64,000 nucleotides of DNA from Sapria himalayana (taxonomy: Eukaryota; Streptophyta; Magnoliopsida; Malpighiales; Rafflesiaceae), in assembly GCA_029783825.1 (NCBI GenBank), contig JAREIK010011467.1:92569-156568 (forward strand). Direction: 5' to 3'. Position numbers and translations under genes: made by a program. The notes under the pieces are model-generated. The model did no database searches, was not told the origin of the DNA, and worked only from the letters and a program-made list of their open reading frames with translations. Shown in pieces: positions 1 through 10,408 of this stretch (positions are counted from its first letter, which is position 1; every line of letters starts with the position of its first letter).

Positions 1-3000
1 ATTAGTTTATTATTATAGAATTATAAATTACAAAATAAATTATGAGTAAGACAAATATAATTTAAATAATTTATTTTTAAAAACAAAAATATAAACTTAT
101 AAAAAGCAAAACATTAAAATAAATTATTATTTAGTAATATATTTTAGTTTGATTTGAATAAAATTAGATTTTGCAAATATTTTTAAATAATATCTTTTTT
201 ATTAATAATAGTTTATTAATTTATTTTTTGATCATTATTATAATATCTAGCAATGTAATTATTTATATTGAATTTAAATGACTTATATTTATGAAGAATA
301 TTATAGATAAATAGTATATTTACATTTGAAAAAAATGTAAAAATTATTATATTTTCAAAGGATATAAGCTTCAAAAATTAGAAAAAATAAAAAAAATAAA
401 TTTTATGTTATATCATTGTTTAAATAAAATTTATAAACCACTAAATCCCTAAACACTTAAATCTCTAAACTCCTTAACTCAAAGGCCCCTAAATACTTAA
501 ACCTTTAAACTCGTAAACCTTAATTATAATTTAAATAATTTATTAAAATATTAATTACAAAATAAATTATGAGTGATACAAATATAATTTAAATAATTTA
601 TTTTTCATCAAAAAAAATATATAAGCTTATAAAAAGAAGCAAAAACTAAAAAACAAAAATTATTATTTATTAATAAATTTTACTTTGATTTTGATTTATT
701 TTAGGTTTTGCAATTATATTTTAATTTATATCTATCATATTAATAATATCATATTAATTTTTTTTTGATAATTGATTTAATATCTATCAATAAAAGTCTT
801 TAAATTTTGTTTATATTATATATAATTATAATGATTAATATTACAAAATATTGTATTTACATTTTTAAAAAATTTTAAAATGATTATGTTTTCAAAGGTT
901 ATAACCTTTGAAAATATGAGAAAAAATCAAAAATAATTTTTTTGTTATTTCATTGTTTAAATAAATACTATAAACCACTAAATGCCTAAACACTTAAATC
1001 AATAACTCCTAAATCTCTAAAATCCTATTAAGATAATCTTTTTAAACTAGTATACCCTAAATAATAAATAATAAATCTCAATATTATTTTTTTCATTATA
1101 ATTTAAAATATTCATTTTAATTATTTATTTGTTTATTTTTATATAAATATTAATTACAAAATAAATTATGAGTTAGAAAGATATAATTTATATAAATTAT
1201 TTTTCATCGAAAAATAGACATAAACTTATAAAAAGAATAAAAAATTTAAAAACTAAAATTTAGTATATAGTAATATATTTTGCTCTCCTTCTGAATCATT
1301 TTTGGTTTTATAATTATATTTTAATTTATATCTATCTTTTTAATAATTGTTTAATAATTTATTTTTTGATCATTATTAGAATATTTATCAATAAAATTGT
1401 TTATATTGAATTTATTTGATATATAAATATAATGATTATTATAACTAAATATTGAATTCACTTTTGAAAAAAATGTAAAAATTATTATATTTACAAAGGT
1501 TATAACCTTTGGTAATATGAAAAAATAATAAAAATAAATTTTTTGTTATTTTATTTTTTAAATAAAACCTATAAACCACTAAATGCATCCATAGTTATAT
1601 CAGTAAACTCCTAAACCCCATAATGCCTAAATACATAAACCATTAAACCGCTATATACTACTTAATAATTAATAAATTTAATTTTTATTTCAATTTATTA
1701 TTATTTTTAATATTTATTTTAATTTTTTATTAGTGTATTTTTATTGAAATTTTTATTACACAATTAATTATGAGTGCGACACATATAATTTAAATAATTT
1801 ATTTTTAATCAAAAAAAATATATATGCTTTTGAAAGAAATATAAAAGAAGTATTATTAAAAATTAAAAATTATTATCAACTAATAAATTTTACTTTAATT
1901 TTAGATCAATTTGGGTTTTGTAAATTTTTTTAATTAATATCTATCTTATTATAAATAGTTTATTAATTTGATTTTTGATCAATATTATAATATCTACCAA
2001 TAAAATTATTTATATTTATTTTATACGATATAGAATTATTAAAATTATTATAACTAAATATTGTATTCAAATTTGAAAAAATTTTAAATATTATTAAATT
2101 TTCAAAGGTTATAACATTTGAAAATGATAAACAATTACAAATTTTTTTCGTTATTTTATTGTTTAAATAAAATCTATAAATCACTAAATGCCTAAAAACA
2201 TAAATCGCTAAACTCCTAAATGAGAAAACCTCAAAATACTTAAACCATTAAACTAGTATACATTAATAATAAATCATATATCTCATTTTAATTTTTGTTC
2301 AGTATAATTTTATATTTTAATTTTAATTATTTATCAGTTTATTTTTATATAAATATTAAATACAAAATAAATTATTAGTGAGACAGATATAACTAAATTA
2401 AACCGGTATACCCTAAATAATGAATAATAAATCTCATTTTTTTTCAATTTAATTTTTAATATTCATTTAATTAATAATTTTTTATTTTTATATAAATATT
2501 AATTAAAAAATAAATTATGAGTTAGACAAATATAGTTTATGTAAATTATTTTTAATCAAAAAAATATAGATTTACTTTTTAAAATAAAAAAAATTTCAAA
2601 ACAAAAAATTATTATATAGTAATATATTTTGCTTTGCTTATGAATCATTTTATGTTTTGTAATTATATTTTAATTGTTATCTATCTTATTAATAATTGGT
2701 TATTAATTTAATTTTTATCATTATTAGAATATAGATCACTTAAATAGTTTATGTTGAATTTATATGATATATAAATATAATGATTATTATAACTAAATAT
2801 TGAATTCACTTTTGAAAAAAATTTAACAATTATTATATTTTCAAATGTTATAACCTTTGAAAATATCAAAGAATAATAAAAATAATGTTTTGTTATTTTA
2901 TTTTTAAATAAAACCTATAAACCACTAAATGCATAGACAATTAAATCAGTAAACACCTAAACCCCGTAATACTTAAATTCATAAACCATTAAACTGCTAT

Positions 3001-4915
3001 ATAATACATAATAATTAATAAATCTAATTTTAATTTCTATTTATTATAGTTTTAAATATTCATTTTAATTATTTATTAGTTTATTTTTATTAAAATATTT
3101 ATTATAAAATAAATTATGAGTGTGACAAATATAATTTAAATAATTTATTTTTAATCAAAAAAAAATATACGCTTATAAAAGAAGTAAAATTTTAAAAATT
3201 AAAAATTATTATACAGTAATATATTATAGTTTAATCATGAATCGATTTGGGTATTATAAATATTTTTTAATTAATATCTATCTTATTATTAATAGTTTAT
3301 TAATTTAATTTTTGATCATTATTATATTATCTATCAATAAAATTGTTTTTATTGAATTTATATGATATATAATTATTAATATTAAAATAACTAAATATTG
3401 TATTCACATTTCAAAAAAATTTAAATATTTTTATATTTTCAAAGGTTATAACCTATGAAAATGAGAAAAAATTACAAATTATTTTTTTGTTATTTTATTG
3501 TTTAAATAAAACCTATAAACCACTAAATGACTAATAACCTAAATTGCTAAACTCCTAAAAGACAAAACCTCTAAATACGTAAACCATTAAACTAGTATGC
3601 ATTAATAATAAATCAAAAATATCATTTTAATCTTTATTCAGTATAATTTTAAATTTTTATTTTAATTAATTTTCAGTTCATTTTTATAGAAATTTTAATT
3701 ACAAAATAAATTATTAGTAACATAGATCTAATTTAAATTAGACCGGTATACCCTAAATAATAAATAATAAATCTCATTATTTTTAATTATAATTTTAAAT
3801 ATTCATTTTAATTATTTATTTGTTTATTTTTATATAAATATTAATTACAAAATAATTTATGTGTTGCAAAAATATAATTTATGTAAATAATTATTTATCA
3901 AAAAATCATAGATAAACTTTTTAAAAGAAAATTAAATTTCAAAACAAAAAATTATAATATAGTAATATATTTTGCTTTGCTTCTAAATCATTTTAGGTTT
4001 TGTAATTATATTTTAAATTGATATTCATCTTATTAATAATAGATTATTAAGTTATTTTTTCATCATTATTAGAATATTTATCAATAAAAATATTTATATT
4101 AGATTTATATGATATAAAAATATAATGTTTATTAAAACTAAATATTATATTCACTCTTGAAAAAAATTTAAAAATTATTATACTTTCAAAGGTTATAACC
4201 TTTGAAAATGTGAAAAAATAAAAAAAAATATTTTTTCTTTGTTATTCTATTGTTTAAATAAAACCTATACACCACTTAATGCCTAAGCATTTAAATCACT
4301 AAACTACAAAATCCCGATACCTCTATATAGATAATCCTTGAAATCGTATACCCTAAATAATAATTAATAAATATCATTTTTATTTGTTTTCATTATAATT
4401 TAAAAAATTCATTTTGAATGTTTAGTTTTTTATTTTTATATATGTATTAATTATAAAATAAATTATGAGTAAAAAATTTAATTTGTAAAAATTATTTTTC
4501 ATCAAAAAATTGATAAGCTTATAAAAAGAATACAAATTTAAAAACAAATAATTATTATTTAATAACAAAAATATAAAGTTATAAAAAAAGCAAAACACTA
4601 AAAAAATTATTATTTAGTAAGATAATTTACTTTGATTTGAATAAATTTAGATTTTGCAAATTCTTTTTAAATAATAACTATTTATTAATAATAGTTTTAT
4701 AATTTATTTTTTGATCATAATTATAATATCTAGCAATATAATTATTTATATTGAATTTAAATGAATTATAATTATGAAGATTATTGTAAATAAACATTAT
4801 ATTTACATTGGAAAAAAATTTTAAAATTATTATATTTTCAAAGGATATAATCTTGAAAAATTAGAAAAAATAATATAAATAAATTTTTTGCTATATAATT
4901 GTTTAAATAAATTAA
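1..4915 (+). repeat. AT-rich satellite array, forward orientation
   Basis: Diverged tandem monomers with the CTAAA tract on this strand. Palindrome cores lie near 353, 889-914, 1491, 2101, 2840, 3438, 4186 and 4838, so the spacing is irregular (about 540-750 bp). The order starts with E (to about 510) and F (to about 1080) monomers, followed by alternating A and B. The B markers at about 2196 and 3540 are 1344 bp apart. An E-type piece at about 4560-4915 precedes the switch to reverse orientation. Short open frames here are low-complexity by-products of AT richness. No gene seen. Confidence 0.9.
889..914. repeat. 26-bp perfect palindrome of the satellite monomer
   Basis: A perfect dyad: TTTTCAAAGGTTA followed directly by its reverse complement. 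It is the best conserved landmark of the monomer. Other exact examples are 10314-10339, 17653-17678, 18261-18286, 29961-29986, 33685-33710, 36295-36320, 42335-42360 and 48608-48633. Most other monomers carry versions with one to three changes. Function unknown. Confidence 0.9.
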
Positions 4916-6630
4916 AAATCTATTATGAATAAGATTTATATTACTTAAAATATAATATCAAAACATAAAATGATTCAAAATCAAAGCAAAATATATTACT
5001 AAATAATAATTATTTGTTTTTAAATTTTTATTCATTTTATAAGCCTATCAATTTTTTGTTTAAAAATAATTTTTATAAATTATATTATTAACTCATAATT
5101 TATTTTTATAATTAATACATATATAAAAATAAAAAACTAAACAATCAAAATGAATTTTTTAAATTATAATGAAAATAAATAAAAATGAAATTTATAATTA
5201 TTATTTAGGGTATACCAATTTAAAGGATTATCTATATAGAGGTATCGGGATTTTGTAGTTTAATGATTTAAATGCTTAGGCAGTTAGTGATGTATAGGTT
5301 TTATTTAAATAATAGAATTACAAAGAAAAAATATTTTTTTTTATTTTTTCAAATTTTCAAAGGTAATAACCTTTGAAAATATGATAATTTTAAAATTTTT
5401 TTCAAAAGTGAATACAAAATTTAGTTATAATAATCATTTTATTTATATATCATATAAATTCAATATAAATAATTTTATTGATAAATATTCTAATAATGAT
5501 CAAAAAATAAATTAATAATCTATTATTAATAAGATAGATATCAATTAAAAGATAATTACAAAACCTAAAATGATTTAGAAGAAAAACAAAATATATTACT
5601 ATATAATAAAATTTTTGTTTTGAATTTTTTTTCTTTTAAAAATTTTATCAATAATTTTTCGATGAAAAATAATTTATATATATTATATTTGTCTAACTCA
5701 ATTTATTTTGTAAATAATATTTATATATAAATAAACAAATAAATAATTAAAATGAATATTGAAAATTATAATTAAAAAAAATGAGATTTATTATTTATTA
5801 TTTAGGGATACCGCTTTAATTTAAATTACATCAGTCTCACTAATAATTTATTTTGTAATTAATATTTCTATTAAATAAATTTATAAATAATTAAAATAAA
5901 AATTTGAAATTTTACTGAATAAAAATTAAAATGTGATTTATGATTTATTATTAATGTATACCAGTTTAATGATTTAAGTATTTAGAGGTTTTGTCGTTAG
6001 GAGTTTAGGGTTTTATGTTTTTAGGCTTTTAATGGTTTATAGGTTTTATTTAAAAAATTAAAATAACAAAAAAAATTTCTATACTTTTTTATCATTTTCA
6101 TAGGTTATAACATTCAAAAATATAATAATATTTAAAATTTTTTGAAATTTTAATATAATATTTTGTTATAATAATATTAATAATTATATATCATATAAAT
6201 TTAATATAAATAATATTATTGATAGATATTATAATAATGATCAAAAATTAAATTTATAAACTATTAATATTAAGATAGATATTAATTAAAAAATATTTAC
6301 AAAACCCAAATTGATTCAAAATTAAAATAACTTATATTACTTGATAATAATTTTTAATTTTTAAATTTATACTTCTTTTATAAGCGGATATTTTTATTAG
6401 ATAAATAATATATTATTTAAATTATATTTTTCTCACTCATAATTTATTTTGTAATAAATATTTCTAAATAAATGCACAAATAAATAATCAAAATGTATAA
6501 TTAAAAATATAATAAATAGCAATAAAAAATAAATTTATTAATTATTAAGAAGTATTTAGAGGATTAATGGTTTATCTATTTAGGCATTACGGGTTTAGGA
6601 GTTTATTGATTTACCTTTATATGCATTTAG
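4916..6630 (-). repeat. AT-rich satellite array, reverse orientation (5-prime flank of hAT copy 1)
   Basis: Monomers reverse at about 4916: TTTAGGNN-type tracts now read on the plus strand. The last monomer carries rare variants (TTTTATTAGATAAATAATAT at about 6388, AATAGCAATAAAAAAT at about 6515, AGAAGTATTTAG at about 6548, CTTTATATGCATTTAG at the end). These are otherwise found only beside the other two hAT copies (near 27115-27353 and 60905-61145). No gene seen. Confidence 0.88.
6623..6630. repeat. Target site duplication of hAT copy 1, left
   Basis: GCATTTAG directly precedes the left terminal inverted repeat and is repeated exactly after the right one at 10244-10251. Eight bases is the length known for the hAT superfamily. 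The site falls inside the satellite's own TGCATTTAGTGG motif. Confidence 0.93.
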
Positions 6631-6647
6631 TAGCGCTGCTCACAGGA
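6631..6647 (+). repeat. Left terminal inverted repeat, hAT copy 1
   Basis: TAGCGCTGCTCACAGGA. It pairs with the complement of 10227-10243 (TAGGGGTGCTCATGGGA) at 13 of 17 positions. Copy 3 has TAGGGCTGCTCACGGGA at 61146-61162. The shared consensus TAGSGSTGCTCAYRGGA marks the transposon tip. Confidence 0.88.
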
Positions 6648-6835
6648 CTCGGAGATTCGTGACCCGACCCGAAGCCTTGTCCCGAAAGAATCGAGACTGA
6701 GAAAATCTGTTGACTTTGACTTTTCTCGTCCCATTCTGTTACGTATTTTTTCTTTTGGGATCTTTCCGGATCTTAAGCAATATCCATCCCGAGAACTGTC
6801 CCATCCTAATAATTTATACTAGAACCAGGAATATG

Positions 6836-6853
6836 TATATATATATATATATA
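6836..6853. repeat. TA dinucleotide microsatellite inside hAT copy 1
   Basis: An uninterrupted TA run just upstream of the leader. The same run stands at the homologous place of copy 3 (61346-61366), so it belongs to the element and not to the satellite. Confidence 0.85.
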
Positions 6854-7227
6854 ACATGAAGATGCCACCAATTCCGCTACTACCCATCCAATTCCGACGC
6901 ACCTATTGCTGTTCCGACGAGTTCCAGGCCACCTCACGCCATTCTAGCCGTGTTCAGTTAGGTCCAGCCCTTGTCCGTCACACTTCTGGTTGCCTCCACC
7001 ATGTCTCAGATGCCACCAGCCTTTTGGATTGTTTTTCAAATGAGAATTGAGAGATTAATTTTTATTATTATGTGTCTCAGTCAGTTTTGTTCAGTATTGG
7101 TTGTGTTGTTGTGGTTGGGCCGAATGAGTGTGCCAAATGTGTTACAGTCAATTTTGTAAAGCTCGCTTGTTTGAAATATTTATATGTATTTATGCTTAAC
7201 ATATCATATTAATTAATGGCAATGCAG

Positions 7228-9269
7228 ATGGAACAATCTAGTAGTAAATGAAAAATATAATAAATTGAAAATGATCACATCTCAAATGATCAAAGTACTA
7301 GTAAATGCAATTATCATCCTTTCACGAACCCTTCCATTGTTACGGCAAGTTCTTCAATTCCAATTGTAAAAGAAAGTCAAGGTACATCTAACCTCAAGCT
7401 CATAAAAAGTATAAGTCTGCTATTTGGGAAACTTATGAGATATTAGTTGATTCAGAGGGAAATGAAATTGGTAGGGCAGCTTGTATATGGGCTAGGAAAT
7501 AATACATGGCAAAAAGTGATCAAAGTTCTTCTGTTTATAAAAAATAATTGATAAAGACTTGCAGGAAATTTCCACTCAAAAAAGAATTAATAGATGCTGA
7601 CAAAGGTAAAGACAAGTCACAATCTTTGTTGAGTTTCACTAAAGGTACTAGTTCAGAGGATAACAAATTAACTTTTTGGCAATTTGATCAACAACTAGTT
7701 AGGGAGGCTTTCGTGAAAATGATCATAAAAGATGAATTTCCTTTTTTTTGTTGAGAGGGATGAGTTTAAGGAGTTTTGTGAAGTTAGTGTGCCTAAATTT
7801 AAATTTCCATCTAGGCACTCTATACAGATGGATTGTTTTTCTTTGTTTGTGAAGGAAAAGAAAAAATTATTTGATAGCAATTCATCTCATTGTTGTAGAG
7901 TTTCATTGACTACTGACACTTGGACTAGAATTCAAAATTTGTCTTATATATATTTGACTGTTCATTTCATAGATTTTAAATGGAATATGCATAAAAGGCT
8001 TTTGAACTTTTGTGTAATTAAAAGTCATTTAGGAGTTAATATTAGAAATGTTATTGAGTTTTGCATGAATGAATGGGGTTTGAGAAAGTTGATGTTCATT
8101 ACTGTTGATAATGCATCAAATAATGATGTTGTAGTAGAATAATTGATAAAAAGGCTTGTGAAGAAAAGTGTTGTACGTTTTAGAGGTGAGCATTTTCATA
8201 TGAGATGTTGTGCTGATATTCTAAACTTAATTGTCAGAGATGGCATTGCAGTAGTTGAGGGTGCTATTCAAAAAATTAGAGGTTTGGTGAAATATGTGAG
8301 GAGCTATCCTAAAAGATTAGATATGTTTAAGTTATGTGTTGAAATAGCAAACTTGACATATGGATCTTCATTGCAATTAAATTGTCCTACAAGATGGAAT
8401 TCAACTTATTTGATGATACAAACTGATATAAAATATAAAAAGAATATGATATGTTGGAGGACAAAGACAAAAGGTTTTTGAAGGAGTTTGGTTCAAACAT
8501 TCTAACTGAGAGAGACGGAACAAACACCAAAATTTTGGCTCGTTTCTTGAAAACTTTTTATGAGGTAACTTATCAATTTTCTGGCTCATAATATTCTACG
8601 TCTAGTGTTTATTTTCCTGAGATTATTCAACAAATATTGGGGTTCTCTTCAGTCAACAAATATTATGCTTTTTGTAGCAGTAGTGTTGGATCCTAGATAT
8701 AAGCTCAAATATCTCAAGGTTAAGTACACTTAGAATTATGGAGAGGAATTGGCTAAAATTTTGGTGAAAAAGGTTATAAATGCTTTAAATGAGATGATGG
8801 ATGATTATAAAGATTTATATGAAGATGAATCAAAAGAATATCACTTCACTTCTATTGTATCAAAGAAAAATGATGATTTCTTTGATGGTAGTGATACTTA
8901 TGTTGATGATTTTGTTTGTTGAATTGGAGAAAGAACAAGAAGTTGCAGCTTTGGAAGAGTTGGATAGGTACTTGGAGGACAAACTTGAAAAAAATAGAAT
9001 TGATTTTGATCTTCTAAACTTGTTGAAGTTAAATGAGGTTAGGTATCCTTCTTTGGAAAATGTAGCAAGGGATGTATTTGCTATCCAAGAATCTACTATG
9101 GCCTATGAATCTACATTTAGCACTGGGGGGTGAACTTTAAATAAAATTATAAATTTTTTAACACCAATTACAGCTGAAGTTCTCATATGTCTATAAGATT
9201 GGTTGAGAAGCTCAAACAAACCTATTGAAATTGAAGAATTAGTTCAAGACCTTGATGATAATGAATCAG
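7228..9269 (+). pseudogene. hAT transposase pseudogene (BED finger, RICESLEEPER-like), copy 1
   Basis: An active homologue would bind the element ends and cut and paste the transposon in the nucleus. Visible in order: an ATG context (AATGCAGATGG) at 7228, a decayed BED-finger region around 7410-7570 (CIWARK; the second zinc cysteine of the CxxC pair is Ala here), the catalytic-core motif TTDTWT near 7909, ITVDNASNND near 8100, MRCCADILNLI (the CxxH-type motif, His replaced by Asp) near 8200, CPTRWNST near 8382, and the C-terminal hAT dimerisation region (about 9000-9269, with RYPSLENVARDVFAI and ITAEVLICL). Breaks: TGA seven codons after the ATG, a TAA at 7499-7501, a frame change in a T run near 7745, TAA at 8140-8142 (a Gln codon in the other copies), a frameshift near 8440, an 83-bp deletion near 8627, and TAG at 8731-8733. 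The reading frame ends at a plausible splice donor (CAG|GTTAGT at 9270). Membership of the hAT family is secure; the exon structure is inferred. Confidence 0.9.
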
Positions 9270-10243
9270 GTTAGTATAAATATCTTGTAAATTTTTATTT
9301 CACTTTTACTTATTTTATTCATTCAATTTAATAAAAATATGGTTCAATTAAAATTTTCAAAGGGGTCACAAGATCCAAATATTCTTCCAACTATAGGTGG
9401 CCAACTAAATTTGGAATGGGTGTATTAAATTTTATAAGGTAATATTTTCTTTTTTATTACTCTTTCATCTTAGAAATTTATGTCTACATGATTAACACGT
9501 TTTAATTTTTGGTTGTCCTTCTACAGTGGAGGAAGAAAAGGGAGGAGTTGTATAAGAGATAATTAATTGGGTTTGGATTTTTGGTGCTGTTACTGGACAG
9601 ACCTTTGAAATGATTATTATCATGGTTGTTATTAGTTGTATTTTTTTTGTTATATTAAGCTACCTAATTATAGCAATTACTTAAGTAGTAATTGCTACTA
9701 CCAATGTTTGTGGTCATCTTTAGCTATTCCTTAATATTTTAAGTAATTGTTTAAAAAATATAGTATTGCTATTATGGTTAACTTTCACTCGGCTGAACAA
9801 ATCCAACTTGTGAAAAAACAAAGAACCAAATTAAGCACACAACTCGGTCCCGTTCTATTTAACATTTCTATCCTTTTCTGCACATCATAGCTTTTGACAA
9901 GGTAATGGAACTCATTTGTGGTATTCAGCCTATTAGACAAAACAAAATTGGACCAATTTGAGTTCTAAAGATACATAAATAAGGAATGATAAATTGTACA
10001 ACAAACATTTTTGTAATGAACTAACTTGGCTGATTTAAAGAAAATAAATTGAAAAAAATGTCTGAACTCTGTTCCGTCCTTGAAACGTTTTCTCCTACCC
10101 AAAATCCATGATCTCCAATTCGTCCAATCCCGATATTTTCAACCTATGGGACGGGTTTGAATCTTCAAAAAAAAATATCCGTACCGTATGAAGGGACTGG
10201 AGATTTGTAATCCCCATCGCGTTCCTTCCCATGAGCACCCCTA
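9270..10243 (+). other. 3-prime part of hAT copy 1: possible introns and subterminal region
   Basis: Starts with GTTAGT, a plausible splice donor. A possible acceptor (TTGTCCTTCTACAG) ends at 9526, followed by a GA-rich stretch. From about 9780 the sequence is GC-richer and AT-poor compared with the satellite, and it ends with the right terminal inverted repeat. I see no further conserved transposase motif. The exon assignment is tentative. Confidence 0.5.
10227..10243 (-). repeat. Right terminal inverted repeat, hAT copy 1
   Basis: The reverse complement reads TAGGGGTGCTCATGGGA, matching the left tip. It is followed directly by the second GCATTTAG target duplication (10244-10251). Confidence 0.9.
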
Positions 10244-10408
10244 GCATTTAGTGGTTTATAGGTTTTATTTAAAAAATAAAATAACAAAAAATTTATTTTT
10301 ATTATTTTATACTTTTTCAAAGGTTATAACCTTTGAAAATATCAAAAAATAATAAAAATAATTTTTTTTATATTATTCTTTAAATAAAAACTATAAACCA
10401 CTAAATGC
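10244..10408. repeat. 165-bp near-palindrome at an array orientation switch
   Basis: Reverse-oriented satellite (GCATTTAGTGGTTTATAGG...) runs into the 26-bp palindrome at 10314-10339 and continues as the mirror image (...CTATAAACCACTAAATGC, ending at 10408). Each arm is about 82 bp with only scattered mismatches and one small indel. The left edge includes the target duplication of hAT copy 1. Confidence 0.88.

Larger units (their letters stand above)
2925..6630. repeat. Long imperfect inverted duplication, arms about 1.6 kb
   Basis: The arms (about 2925-4560 and 4990-6630) mirror each other about 4.78 kb. Matching landmarks include the rare TCTATATAG/ATCGGGATTTTGTAG block (about 4305-4330 against 5232-5258), AATAGAATTACAAAG against its complement near 4230, the ACCCTAAATAATAAATAATAAA segment near 3750 against about 5800, and the AAACCTCTAAATACGTAAACC tract near 3570 against about 5985. 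The central 400 bp is not symmetric. Divergence is appreciable, so this is old. Confidence 0.75.
6631..10243 (+). mobile_element. hAT-superfamily DNA transposon, copy 1 (structurally complete, inactive)
   Basis: A 3613-bp element bounded by short terminal inverted repeats and flanked by an 8-bp direct duplication GCATTTAG, which is the hAT signature. Inside, in order: a GC-richer subterminal region with GACTTTGACTTTT and GTCCCG motifs (6640-6800), a TA microsatellite, a transcribed-looking leader, a decayed BED/hAT transposase (7228-9269), then about 1 kb of intron-like and 3-prime sequence ending in another GC-rich subterminal zone (10075-10240). Base composition is clearly unlike the satellite around it. 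Stops, frameshifts and an 83-bp deletion mean it cannot encode a working transposase. The ends might still be recognisable by a related active element. Confidence 0.93.

Noticed and set aside
1963..2184. Open frames of 60-90 codons rich in Asn, Ile, Phe, Lys and Tyr within the satellite (also near 20.3, 31.5, 42.3, 46.7, 47.1, 49.2, 49.6, 51.4, 52.1 and 58.7 kb)
   Set aside because: They fall at the same phase of the repeat, lie on either strand, are interrupted in sister monomers and have the low-complexity composition expected of very AT-rich DNA.
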